A stretch of 26,243 bases of DNA from a virus, in IMG/VR virus record IMGVR_UViG_3300046012_000232, positions 1-26,243 of that record; one strand, 5' to 3'. Within the stretch, counting starts at the first letter, position 1, and each line of letters starts with the position of its first letter. The notes below the pieces were generated by a model. That model ran no database searches. It saw nothing but the letters and a program-made list of their open reading frames with translations, and was not told the origin of the DNA. Shown here piece after piece: positions 14,454-22,663 of the stretch. The translations under genes and the position numbers were made by a program.

Positions 14454-15011
14454 ATGGCAGTTAAGGAGACCAGCTCGCTGTCTCATCTGGCGACGGACCC
14501 GTTACGGAACTTCAAGTTCGTGGTAACGATCCAGCCGTCCGGCGGCCAGTCCCCCATCAACATGGGGTTCATGTCCGTATCCGGGCTGAACATGACCGTG
14601 GACGTTATCGCCTACCGTGAGGGCGGCTATAACACCACCACGCAGAAGATGCCCGGGCAGGCAGACTTCTCCCCTATTACCTTCTCGCACGGGGTTATGG
14701 TGGGGAACGCCCCTGACATTGACTGGATGCGGATGCTGTTCGTCGCTATCCAGGGCACCGGCACCTCGTCCCCGGGCACGGATTTCCGTCGCACGGTCCT
14801 GGTGCAGATCCTGGATCACCCGGTTGTGACGGCCTCTAACCCGATCAAGGCGCAGTTCAAAATCTACAACGCCTGGCCCACTTCCATCGCGTGGTCCGAC
14901 CTGGACGCCGGCGCCAACCAGCTGTTCATTTCCCAGCTGGCCCTGGCCCACGAAGGCTTTGACTACACTATCGCTAAGTCGATTGGTGCGTCTGACGCTC
15001 CCAATCCCTAA
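14454..15011 (+). CDS. Tail tube protein, T4 gp19-like
   Basis: A 185-residue protein, ATG start with AAGGAG 10 bases upstream. The N-terminal pattern TDPLRNFKFVVTIQ, then MGFMSVSGLNMTVDVIAYREGG and TTTQKMPGQADFSPITFSHGVM is the hallmark of the T4-like tail tube family ('dPl...nF.v.i.g....f..vsGl..e.d...yReGg......k.pG.....vtl..G'). The C-terminal half gives VLVQILDH, FKIYNAWPTSIAWSDLDAGANQLFISQLALAHEGFDY, again typical. The protein forms stacked hexamers making the inner tube through which DNA passes. Location directly after the sheath gene agrees. Confidence 0.95.
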   Translation: MAVKETSSLSHLATDPLRNFKFVVTIQPSGGQSPINMGFMSVSGLNMTVDVIAYREGGYNTTTQKMPGQADFSPITFSHGVMVGNAPDIDWMRMLFVAIQGTGTSSPGTDFRRTVLVQILDHPVVTASNPIKAQFKIYNAWPTSIAWSDLDAGANQLFISQLALAHEGFDYTIAKSIGASDAPNP

Positions 15012-15046
15012 ATAAAGATCCTCGCCAGTAACTGGAGAACAAAGAC

Positions 15047-15922
15047 GTGACAGCAACCCGCACCGGCCGGCCTCGCCCGGCGGCCGAAGCAAAGAACCCA
15101 CTGAACGACCCAATTGCGGCAAACAGGGAAATCGAGGAAGTTCTCAAGAACACCATCGCTGACTACCCCACGCCGGATCTGCCTCCCGATGACCTGGTTC
15201 TGCTCCCGGCCGGCCTGCTGACTGGCCAGGATCTGACGAAGTCCGTGGTCGTGCGGGAACTGACCGGCGAGGACGAGGAAGCCTTAGCGCGCGCTGTCCA
15301 GAACAACAACGTGTTCCACTACGTGGACACCATCCTGGAGCACGGCACCGTAAAGATCGGGGACACCGATCCCGAGGACATCCGCAAGAACCTCAGGAAC
15401 CTGCTGATCGGTGACCGGGACGCTGTTCTCCTGGGCATCCGGCGCGCCACGTACGGGGATGAGATCTCCATCCCGGAGTGGGTGTGCCCTGCCTGCGGGG
15501 AGCTGGCTGACATCTCCATGACCCTGGAGGACATCCCTGCCAGGGAAATGGATGACCCGGCCGAGTCCTCGGTGTTCACCGTCAAGCTGCGCCGTGGCCG
15601 GTCAGCGCGCGTGCGACTGGCTAACGGGCATGACCAGGCAGCGGTGTTCGAGAACCCCAAGCTCTCCCAGGCTGAGCGGGACACCGTCCTGCTCTCGCGC
15701 TGCGTGCTGACACTCACCTATGAGGATGGCTCAGAGCGCAACCTGGCCGGCTTCCCGTCCCTGGCCCGGGGAATGTCCATGGCTGACCGCAAGACGATCC
15801 TGCGCGAGCTGGCAGAGCGTCAGCCCGGCCCCCGGTTCACCGATATCAAGCACACGCACGGCGCGTGCGGGAAAGAGGTAAGCATCGCCGTTGATATCGG
15901 CACCTTGTTTCTCAACTCCTGA
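15047..15922 (+). CDS. T4 gp26-like baseplate / tail assembly chaperone protein
   Basis: A 291-residue protein with GTG start 15047 (TGGAGAA upstream). The middle matches the T4 gp26-type base plate family by pattern: LPAGLLTG, VVVRELTGEDEEALARA, LLIGDRDAVLLGIRRATYGDEI, then VCPACGE. Cys147 and Cys150, with His269, His271 and Cys274 near the end (HTHGACGKE), look like a zinc-binding set. Proteins of this family lie between tube and tape measure genes and are often annotated as tail assembly chaperones, helping tube assembly around the tape measure. It stops at TGA (15920-15922) directly after codon TCC. A conserved-looking sequence continues in the +1 frame, so a longer frameshift product (340 residues) is likely. 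Confidence 0.75.
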   Translation: MTATRTGRPRPAAEAKNPLNDPIAANREIEEVLKNTIADYPTPDLPPDDLVLLPAGLLTGQDLTKSVVVRELTGEDEEALARAVQNNNVFHYVDTILEHGTVKIGDTDPEDIRKNLRNLLIGDRDAVLLGIRRATYGDEISIPEWVCPACGELADISMTLEDIPAREMDDPAESSVFTVKLRRGRSARVRLANGHDQAAVFENPKLSQAERDTVLLSRCVLTLTYEDGSERNLAGFPSLARGMSMADRKTILRELAERQPGPRFTDIKHTHGACGKEVSIAVDIGTLFLNS

Positions 15923-16070
15923 GAAATACGCCAGTTACCGCAACGACCTGCACGTCCTGGTCAGCCTGACTTCCTGGACTTTCGCAGACATCAGCAAGCT
16001 GGCCGTCCGGGAGCGTAAGTACTGGACCCGGTGGATGACTGTACGGGCAGAGCGGAGGCGTGGTGGCTAG
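15921..16070 (+). CDS. Downstream half of tail assembly chaperone, probable +1 frameshift extension
   Basis: Forty-nine codons in the +1 frame relative to the upstream gene, ending TAG 16068-16070 and overlapping the tape measure start. The product (EKYASYRNDLHVLVSLT, SWTFADISKLAVRERKYW, TRWMTVRAERRRGG) has the helical, Trp/Arg-rich 'LH.L......sy.di..m.vrer.yW' pattern known from the second half of tail assembly chaperones. There is no ATG or GTG start before the conserved part. The frame is open only from 15882, and the sole alternative is TTG 15891 with a ribosome site 12 bases away. A +1 slip at UCC-UGA would give ...FLNS-EKYASY.... Coding is well supported; the expression route is inferred. 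Confidence 0.6.
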   Translation, partial: EKYASYRNDLHVLVSLTSWTFADISKLAVRERKYWTRWMTVRAERRRGG

Positions 16071-19000
16071 GGAGCGCGACAACGATGAGGGGCTCGGCGC
16101 GTTTTCCGGCGCGCCGAGTTCTTCTCTGCCCAGCTGGGGTGCGGGCTCACCGGCTGCGGCCGGCTCTTTGCTGGGCACCAACATGCTCCAGCAGTCCATT
16201 GATGCCAACACCCGGGCGTTAAGCGCAGCTGCCTCTGCCTTTGCCCGGGCATCAGGCCAGGCAGCACCCGGCTCGGGGTCGGGTGTTCCCTGGGTTCACC
16301 CCACAATGGCCGGGCTGGCTGCTGGTGCATTCCCCCGTCCCCAGAGCACCTTGTACGATTTCCGGTCCGGGCAGATGCCCCAGGGCCCCACCTCTGCTTA
16401 CCCCCAGCAGGGAGGCGTCCCCTGGGTCTCCCCGGCCCTGGCCGGCCGGGGGCGCCAGTACGGTCCCCAGCCCGGCCCGGGTGGTTTCCCGGGTGTTGTC
16501 AACAACATGTCCCCGCAGGGCCCATACTCCTCAGTGAACAGGTTCGGGGGCGGCCCGGTCAACTGGAGCACCTCCATCGGCCCGGCAGTCATCAACCCGT
16601 TCATGAACGGGCAGCAGCCTCCTATTGTCGGCCCGACAGCGCAGAAGCTGCCCTCCGGGCAGGTCATCACCTCCCCAGGACCGGCCGGTGGCCCTCCTGC
16701 CGTGCCTCCCCGGGGTTATATGGGCGCACTGCCCGGTACTCCCCCCCGCAATTACACCGGGCTGAAAGTCATGGGCGGCACGCTGGGCGCTGTGGCCGCA
16801 GCGTCGGTGCTCTTTGGCCGGGGAATGCTGGATGACCAGGTAGTGGCGAACGCCTACACCTCAGCTGCAACGACAGCCGCACCCCTGGGCGCCAACCCGT
16901 CCTCCATCAACTCCCTGGCGCGCTACCAGGCGTTCGGCACGGCCGGGCGCAACCTTAACAGCGTCTCCTTCAACACCCAGGATGCTGCCCAGGGTGCCGC
17001 TTCCCTGGCGTACATCGGCGGCTACGTCCCAGGCATGCAGATGGGCGCTAACGGGCGCGCTGTCAATTCAGCGTTCAACGCCATCGGCCTTGCCAACCCC
17101 GGGCTAGGCGCAGCCGGGTCTGCTGCACTGACCGGCCAGGTGTACTCCCAGAGCACGGCACTGCGCATGCAGCAGCTGGGTTACCGCACGACGCCCAGGA
17201 CCATGAACGGTGGCTGGAATAATATGGCCACCAATGTTCAGTCCCTGCTTCAGCGCTGGTACGGGTCAAAATCAGTTGACCAGAAATCCCTGGTTGCCAG
17301 CTTGTCAGCTGGCGGCGTGGGCGCCTACAACCTCCAGGCCCTGGGGTACAACCCCCAGCAGATTCAGCAGCTGACCCCGGTTATCGAGACCTATAACAAG
17401 CTGTCCAACGCCGGGCTGTCCAATGACCGGGCTAATTCCCTGATCCAGCGCGCTACCCGGGGGTCGCAGTCCTCCATGCTGGCTGCCCAGGATGAGCTGG
17501 CTTCCAAATACGGGATCCAGAAGTCCGATCTCCAGGCGCTGAAGGACAAGAGCGCTGTGCGCACCGGCAATCTGTCCGATATCTCCGGCGGTTACAACTC
17601 CGCACTCCAGGAAAGCGTCAAGCTGCTGGGCCAGTTCAACCAGATGCTGAATGACATCATGCGCACTACCCACACCACGGGCCTGCTGGGCGGTGCAGCA
17701 GGAGTCGGGGGAGCGCTGTCCACTATCGCCCACGGAGGGGAACTGGCTGGAGGCGCTTACGGTGCACTGCGCATCGCCTCCCTGCTCAAGGGAGGCGGCA
17801 AGTTGCTGGAGGGCAAGGGCGCTGCTGACACCCTGGGCAGCGCCGGGGGGAAGCTGAGCGCCCTGCTGAAAGGCAGGCTGCCCGGTATCTTCGGCGGTGC
17901 AGCTGAGGGAGGGGCGGCAGCAGCGGAGGGAGGCGCCGCAGCAGCTGGCGCTGAGGGATTAGCAGCAGGTGCGGGTCCCATTGGCCTGGGCGCGCTGACT
18001 GTGTTCGGCCTGGGCAAGTTCCTGCTGGATCACACCGACCCTAATACGGCACCGCCCCCCGGGTTCTCGGCCCGGTTCGGGCCCGGTGCCTGGGGTGGCA
18101 CACGCAGCCAGCGCGTGAACGTCGGGGGCGGCGCCGGGCCTTCCACGCAGAACACGAACAAGACCAAGCAGAATCCGGGGAAAGGCAACAAGCAGACAGT
18201 CGGGGGGTCTGTCTCCGGCCCGGCGCGCAGTGCCGTCAATGCAGCCGAGACCCGTCTTGGTGACCCGTATGTGTTCGGCGCTGACGGCCCCAACGCCTTC
18301 GACTGCTCTGGTCTGGTGGAGTGGTCCTACAAGCAGGCCGGCGTGCAGCTGCCCCGTACGTCCCAGGGTCAGTGGTTCGGCCTGAAAGACCGGCGTGTTT
18401 CCCTGAACAACGTTCAGGAAGGTGACATCGTATTCGCCGCCGGCTCGGACGGCACGTCCACGAGCCCTGGCCATGAGGCCATGATGATCAACCAGAGGAT
18501 GATCATCGAGGCATCACACACGGGCGCCCCGGTAGCTGTGCGGCCATTCAACCCGCACGAGTGGATCGGCGCTGCGCGCCCCCGTGGCTCAGTAGCCGGC
18601 CAGGGCGGTCCCAGGGGAGGAGGACCCGGCACATCCAACCAGTCCGGGAGCGGCATCCAGGGCAACACCGGGCGGGGGGGCCTGATGGGGGGAGGCGTTG
18701 GCTTCGGCTCCACGGAGGCAACCACCCTGGGTTCGGCTATGTCCGAGTCCGAGATGCTGGCCGGGGGCGGCACTTTCGCCGGCTCCCTGGGCAATGTGGT
18801 GAGCAACAATAACGGAGGCGGCTCGTCCACAGGTGGGGGCACCGGCCCGGGTGGCGGCAGGATCAATCACGGGCGCACCGGGAACCTCAAGGGCAACCGG
18901 GCCATCATGAACAAATGGGCCTCCAAGTACGGCTGGGGAACAGGGAAAGAGTGGGGCGCCCTGGTTACCCTGGAAATGCACGAGGCAGGATTCAATAACC

Positions 19001-19548
19001 TGGCGCAGAATCCGAGGTCCACAGCGTTCGGGATGGGCCAGTTCCTGGACAGCACCTGGGCTTCTGTAGGCGGCCACAAGACCTCCGACCCCAACCTCCA
19101 GTCCGATTACATGATGCGCTACATAAAGCAGCGCTATCACGATCCTGTGCGCGCCTGGGCCCAGTACTACAACCATGCCGGGGGCGTTGGGTGGTACGGG
19201 CACGGTGGCAAGATGCGCGCCGGCGAGCTGGCCCTGGTTGGTGACCGTGGCCCGGAGCTGGTGGCTGCCGGCAAGGACGGCGCAACGGTGATGAGCGCAG
19301 CCCGTACCTCTGAGCTGCTCTCAGGTTCTAATTCCATGACCCAGCAGATGGGCTCCCTGAACACTAAGAGCCACCACGCAGGGTCCAGTGTCACGCTGAA
19401 TTTCGGGCCCGGCTCGGTGGTTCTGGGAACTGTCAACGGAAGTTACAACGACAGCGCCAACGCAGCGCGCGTGTTCATCCGCAAGCTGCGCAAGGAGCTG
19501 GAGAACGAGCACGTCTACATGGTGATTGCTGAAGGAGGCAAGAACTGA
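16060..19548 (+). CDS. Tape measure protein with NlpC/P60 and transglycosylase domains
   Basis: A 1162-residue protein with adjacent GTG codons (16060, 16063); GGAGG lies just upstream, so 16063 may be the real start. Residues 1-230 are Gly/Pro/Gln-rich. Hydrophobic stretches near 237-252, 541-557 and 633-656 suit a tape measure that contacts membrane. Residues about 721-850 are an NlpC/P60 peptidase domain: Cys749 in DCSGL, His805 in GHEAMMI, with His820 a possible third catalytic residue. Residues about 945-1050 resemble a lytic transglycosylase: Glu975 in MHEAGF, then AFGMGQFLDSTW and RAWAQYYN. The C-terminus has AGELALVGDRGPELV, typical of tape measures. The protein sets tail length and probably loosens peptidoglycan during entry. 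The central region is the likely ruler. Enzyme activity is inferred from motifs. Confidence 0.9.
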   Translation: MVARERDNDEGLGAFSGAPSSSLPSWGAGSPAAAGSLLGTNMLQQSIDANTRALSAAASAFARASGQAAPGSGSGVPWVHPTMAGLAAGAFPRPQSTLYDFRSGQMPQGPTSAYPQQGGVPWVSPALAGRGRQYGPQPGPGGFPGVVNNMSPQGPYSSVNRFGGGPVNWSTSIGPAVINPFMNGQQPPIVGPTAQKLPSGQVITSPGPAGGPPAVPPRGYMGALPGTPPRNYTGLKVMGGTLGAVAAASVLFGRGMLDDQVVANAYTSAATTAAPLGANPSSINSLARYQAFGTAGRNLNSVSFNTQDAAQGAASLAYIGGYVPGMQMGANGRAVNSAFNAIGLANPGLGAAGSAALTGQVYSQSTALRMQQLGYRTTPRTMNGGWNNMATNVQSLLQRWYGSKSVDQKSLVASLSAGGVGAYNLQALGYNPQQIQQLTPVIETYNKLSNAGLSNDRANSLIQRATRGSQSSMLAAQDELASKYGIQKSDLQALKDKSAVRTGNLSDISGGYNSALQESVKLLGQFNQMLNDIMRTTHTTGLLGGAAGVGGALSTIAHGGELAGGAYGALRIASLLKGGGKLLEGKGAADTLGSAGGKLSALLKGRLPGIFGGAAEGGAAAAEGGAAAAGAEGLAAGAGPIGLGALTVFGLGKFLLDHTDPNTAPPPGFSARFGPGAWGGTRSQRVNVGGGAGPSTQNTNKTKQNPGKGNKQTVGGSVSGPARSAVNAAETRLGDPYVFGADGPNAFDCSGLVEWSYKQAGVQLPRTSQGQWFGLKDRRVSLNNVQEGDIVFAAGSDGTSTSPGHEAMMINQRMIIEASHTGAPVAVRPFNPHEWIGAARPRGSVAGQGGPRGGGPGTSNQSGSGIQGNTGRGGLMGGGVGFGSTEATTLGSAMSESEMLAGGGTFAGSLGNVVSNNNGGGSSTGGGTGPGGGRINHGRTGNLKGNRAIMNKWASKYGWGTGKEWGALVTLEMHEAGFNNLAQNPRSTAFGMGQFLDSTWASVGGHKTSDPNLQSDYMMRYIKQRYHDPVRAWAQYYNHAGGVGWYGHGGKMRAGELALVGDRGPELVAAGKDGATVMSAARTSELLSGSNSMTQQMGSLNTKSHHAGSSVTLNFGPGSVVLGTVNGSYNDSANAARVFIRKLRKELENEHVYMVIAEGGKN

Positions 19549-20291
19549 TGGCAACCATGTACATCCAGGCTCCCTTCGAGCCGGAAATTGCCTCCAACCT
19601 GCACTGGCCGCTTAACCAGAGCAAGGAGCGCCTGCGCCGGGGGTACATGATCTGGGATAAAAGCCAGATGCCACCGGGGTACAGCTCCCCGGCGCAGGTT
19701 AATTTCCTGTACAACCCATCCGAGATCAGCGCGTCGTACACCATGCAGTATGCGGCGTCTGCGACCCAGCAGTTCCGTAATCCGGGGGACACTGCCAATC
19801 TTGTCGTGCCCATGCAGCAGGCCGTGTCCTTCACCCTACTGTTCGACCGGACTTACGCGTTCTGGAACAGCATCCAGGGAGAGCTGTCCGAGTTCGGGGT
19901 GGATGTTGATGTGCGCGCGATGAAGCAGTTCACCGGGATGTTCGTGGATAATGACGGCCAGGCTAATGCCACGGGCCAGGCAGCAGGTCTGTTCCAGGGT
20001 GTCATGGGGCGCGTCAATTCCTACCTGCATTTCGCCCAGGGACGGCAGGGCCTGTCCTATTACGGGTACGTGGATTCCTGGGATGTCACCTATACGCATT
20101 TCAGTAATAACATGATCCCCATGCGCTGCTCCATGGACGTGTCGTTCACGCTGCTGCCCCCTCCGCAGCAGCAGAACAACAAAACTGGCCTGGGTTCGCC
20201 TATCACCCCAGGTGGCGGCAATCTTTCCGGTGGCCTGCCCACGCGCCCGGGCCCCGGGCCCACACCATTCGGGAGTGTAGGTGGACGGTAG
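19548..20291 (+). CDS. Baseplate hub/tube adaptor, CIS-tube (gp54/Afp7-like)
   Basis: A 247-residue protein, ATG overlapping the tape measure stop as TGATG, with AAGGAGG upstream. The key pattern is VNFLYNPSEISASYTMQYA, followed by VSFTLLFDRTYAFWN, LSYYGYVDSWDVTYTHFSNNMIPMRCSMDVSFTLL. This fits the contractile-injection-system tube protein family ('f.fNP.e......w ... l.f.L.fd ... f.g.v.s..v.yt.f...g.P.ra.v...l'). In Afp/PVC particles that domain joins the tube to the hub. The C-terminal 45 residues are Pro/Gly/Asn-rich and disordered-looking. The next gene encodes a separate LysM-like part, so the Afp7-type two-part protein appears split here. Family recognition is by pattern. Confidence 0.75.
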   Translation: MATMYIQAPFEPEIASNLHWPLNQSKERLRRGYMIWDKSQMPPGYSSPAQVNFLYNPSEISASYTMQYAASATQQFRNPGDTANLVVPMQQAVSFTLLFDRTYAFWNSIQGELSEFGVDVDVRAMKQFTGMFVDNDGQANATGQAAGLFQGVMGRVNSYLHFAQGRQGLSYYGYVDSWDVTYTHFSNNMIPMRCSMDVSFTLLPPPQQQNNKTGLGSPITPGGGNLSGGLPTRPGPGPTPFGSVGGR

Positions 20292-20572
20292 TGATCGACG
20301 CTGACTCCAGGTATTCCCAGTCCACCATCATCCCGGTTGTCACCGGGAAGCGGGTGCGGTTCGTCATTGTCCCGGGCGAGCAGAGGAACTACACCTTCAA
20401 TTACCAGTTCTACCAGGTTATTGACGGGGATCGTATTGACAACCTCGCATTCCGGTTCTACGGGGACTCGTTGCGGTGGTGGGTTATCGCTGACGCCAAT
20501 CCCCAGCGCCTGGACTGGAGCACCCTGATCCCGGGAGAGGTTATCCGTATCCCGATGGTGGTGCAGCAGTGA
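20291..20572 (+). CDS. LysM-like / gp53-like baseplate protein
   Basis: A 93-residue protein with a GTG start overlapping the upstream stop as TAGTG. The N-terminal strands (VRFVIVPGEQRNYTFNYQFYQV) lead into a LysM-like core: IDGDRIDNLAFRFYGDSLRWWVIADANP, then LIPGEVIRIP. This is the 'gDrld.lA.r.yGd..lWw.IadaN......l.pG..l.iP' pattern of T4 gp53 and of tail protein X / LysM baseplate proteins, which bridge hub and wedge. It lies between the tube adaptor and the gp27-like hub gene, the expected position in contractile injection systems. It ends overlapping the next start (GTGA). Confidence 0.8.
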   Translation: MIDADSRYSQSTIIPVVTGKRVRFVIVPGEQRNYTFNYQFYQVIDGDRIDNLAFRFYGDSLRWWVIADANPQRLDWSTLIPGEVIRIPMVVQQ

Positions 20573-21747
20573 GGCAGCCCGTTCTCCCGGCGATCTACAA
20601 CACCTACTTCAATGAGCGCCAGGTCCGGGAGCAGAATTACCTGCGTGACATGGAGCTGCGCCAGCGCTTCGGCCATCACGACATCATGTTCCTGCGCTTT
20701 GAGTTTCCTATGACCTACACCAACCCGGACCGGATCAAGGTGTTCCCGGCGAACACCCCGGTGCGCGTGGTCTGGGGACGCAAGCCGGACCTGAACATCT
20801 GGTACGGGTATGTCAACCACAAGGAGATGAACTCCGACGCTGACTCCTCCACCAGCCAGTTCCAGCTGACCTACACCTGCATCGGCACCAGCCGTATCCT
20901 GAATATTGACAAAACCCGCACGTGGGGACAGGTCACCCCCACCTATATCGCCAAGAAGATTGCCAAGGAGAACGGCTTCCGGTGCGTGGTGACCTCGGTC
21001 AACTGGGTGCTGCCGTATGAGGTCCAGGCTGCCGAGTCGGATTTCCGGTTCCTGAACCGGGTTGCGGATAAAACAGGCATGCGGTTCTGGTGCTCGGGGG
21101 GCACCCTGTATCTCATTGACCCGGCCGTGGCCATCTACGGATCCTCCAGGATTGCCGTGCCTAAATTCCAGCACGACAAGTTCTCCTACCAGCTGGATAC
21201 CCTACGCTACGTGGAGCTGATGGACGGGTACAACCTGCCGGGTACTGTACTGGCTAACCGCAAGCTGCATGGCATAGACAAGTACTCCGGTCAGCTGTTT
21301 ACAGCTGTCACCAAGCCGGGGCAGGCTACTGATATTGACTACGTCAACGATTTCCGGCGCGTCGATAATTACCACGAGGCAAAGAAGATAACTGATGCGT
21401 GGCACAATGTGTCCCAGCATTTCACCGGTACCCGGGCCGAGGTGTTCGGCAACTCCCTGCTGTACCCGGGAAAGCTGGTCAATTTCCAGGGCCGGGTACT
21501 TATGGACGACACCCGTGGCTACTGGCTTGTCACCCAGGCCAAGCACACCATCCGGGCTTCCAACTTCACCCAGTCCACACTGGATTCCTACACCACTGAG
21601 CTGGATGTGATGCGCAACACCCCTCAGAAAGACGTCAAGCTGAAGGGTATCCAGCCCGTTCAGCCGGAGATGCTGGGCATGACCCTGGCCGGCCCCAAAT
21701 GGAAGTCCGGCAATACCTCCGTGATCGTGGATGGGAGGCGCACGTGA
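20569..21747 (+). CDS. Baseplate hub protein, gp27 / gpD-like
   Basis: A 392-residue protein with GTG 20569 overlapping the upstream stop as GTGA. The first 130 residues are a beta-rich domain (IMFLRFEFPMTYTNPDRIKVFPANTPVRVVWGRKPDLNIWYGYVNHKEM). The middle has the hub signature TPTYIAKKIAKENGFRCVV ... QAAESDFRFLNRVADKTGMRFWCSGGTLYLIDP, seen in phage late control gpD and the gp27-like part of VgrG. The last third includes TRAEVFGNSLLYPGKLVNFQG and YWLVTQAKHTI, also typical. It forms the trimeric hub that holds the central spike at the tube end. It is followed directly by the OB-fold spike gene, overlapping by four bases. Confidence 0.85.
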   Translation: MRQPVLPAIYNTYFNERQVREQNYLRDMELRQRFGHHDIMFLRFEFPMTYTNPDRIKVFPANTPVRVVWGRKPDLNIWYGYVNHKEMNSDADSSTSQFQLTYTCIGTSRILNIDKTRTWGQVTPTYIAKKIAKENGFRCVVTSVNWVLPYEVQAAESDFRFLNRVADKTGMRFWCSGGTLYLIDPAVAIYGSSRIAVPKFQHDKFSYQLDTLRYVELMDGYNLPGTVLANRKLHGIDKYSGQLFTAVTKPGQATDIDYVNDFRRVDNYHEAKKITDAWHNVSQHFTGTRAEVFGNSLLYPGKLVNFQGRVLMDDTRGYWLVTQAKHTIRASNFTQSTLDSYTTELDVMRNTPQKDVKLKGIQPVQPEMLGMTLAGPKWKSGNTSVIVDGRRT

Positions 21748-22658
21748 AAGACCAGCGCTATCTGGGCACGGCCGGTGTCCCTGCTGCCCGGCAGTGGCAC
21801 GGGGTGTACATGGCCAAGGTAGTCAACGTCATGGACCCGCTCCAGGCTAAGAGAATAAAGATGCGCGTGCCCCAGGTACTGGGGACGGCGATCAGCAACT
21901 GGGCGCCGCCGGTATTCAACCCCAATCTGGCTGTTCCTGCGGTAGGGACCCTGGTCAATGCCGTGTTCCAGGGCGGTGACATCAACGCGCCCCTGTATTA
22001 CCCACCGTTCCGGGTGCCGGTGACAGGTGACTGGCAGCTGATCACGCCGTTAAATGGCTGGGCCAATGTCGCCGGGCTGATCAAGCTCCAGGCCCGCACG
22101 ACTACCAGCAGCGCCGTGGAGATCGTCGGGAACCTGTCCGGCGGCACCGTGACGGATAACACGATCATCGGGACACTTCCAGCGGGTTATTTCTCTGCTA
22201 CTGCCGGTCATTATTTTCCCTGCGAAGCAGTGGCCGGGGCGGCCACCGTCTCTAACCCGGTGACTACCGGTTTCACCTCCGCAACCTCCGGTGTGCTGAC
22301 GGACCTCACCGGCTCACTGAACAACATCCATGGCGGCGTTGACTCCGGCACCCAGATCCCGACTGGCAACTTCACTATTACCTCCGGCTCCCTGCCGTTC
22401 CAGTTCGGCCCCGGCGGGCAGCAGTTCTCCAACAACGCCGGCGCTTCCACCATCACCCTGACATCCGGGGCCCTGACCCTGAACAACGGGAACGTGAACG
22501 TGTCCGGTGCATCCGTTGGCGCGCAGACAACAACTATCGACTACAACACCCCGTGCATTAAGATTGATACGAGCGGTAATCTTCGCGTTTTCAACCTGAA
22601 CTCGCACGTCTCGCAGATTTCCTTTACCTGCCCATCCATCCCGCTGAACACCTTGTAG
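21744..22658 (+). CDS. Central spike protein, gp5/VgrG-like OB fold with extra C-terminal module
   Basis: A 304-residue protein. I chose GTG 21744 because it overlaps the upstream stop as GTGA and has GGGAGG 5 bases before it; a longer frame to 21699 lies inside the hub gene. Residues 15-92 match the baseplate spike OB domain: HGVYMAKVVNVMDPLQAKRIKMRVPQVLG, SNWAPPV, VPAVGTLVNAVFQGGDINAPLYYP. Residues 97-304 are a different module: W..ITPLNGWANVAG near its start and CIKIDTSGNLRVFNLNSHVSQISF near its end, similar to the tailspike C-terminus. Between them is an insertion of roughly 80-90 residues rich in Gly, Ser, Thr and Asn. The usual beta-helical needle repeats of gp5/VgrG are not evident. 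The protein probably caps the tube tip; the module's role is unknown. Confidence 0.75.
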   Translation: MKDQRYLGTAGVPAARQWHGVYMAKVVNVMDPLQAKRIKMRVPQVLGTAISNWAPPVFNPNLAVPAVGTLVNAVFQGGDINAPLYYPPFRVPVTGDWQLITPLNGWANVAGLIKLQARTTTSSAVEIVGNLSGGTVTDNTIIGTLPAGYFSATAGHYFPCEAVAGAATVSNPVTTGFTSATSGVLTDLTGSLNNIHGGVDSGTQIPTGNFTITSGSLPFQFGPGGQQFSNNAGASTITLTSGALTLNNGNVNVSGASVGAQTTTIDYNTPCIKIDTSGNLRVFNLNSHVSQISFTCPSIPLNTL

Positions 22659-22663
22659 GAGAA

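Noticed and set aside
15025-15035. CCAG-TAA-CTGG hairpin touching the ribosome site of the chaperone gene
   Set aside because: Only four pairs with a three-base loop; too weak to claim regulation.
18222-18590. Possible separate endolysin gene (NlpC/P60)
   Set aside because: The domain is in frame with, and bounded on both sides by, tape measure sequence; there is no stop or internal ribosome site, so it is a domain and not a gene.
21699-21743. Longer N-terminus for the spike protein
   Set aside because: It lies wholly inside the hub gene. GTG 21744 has the GTGA overlap and a GGGAGG site, matching the coupling style of the neighbouring genes.
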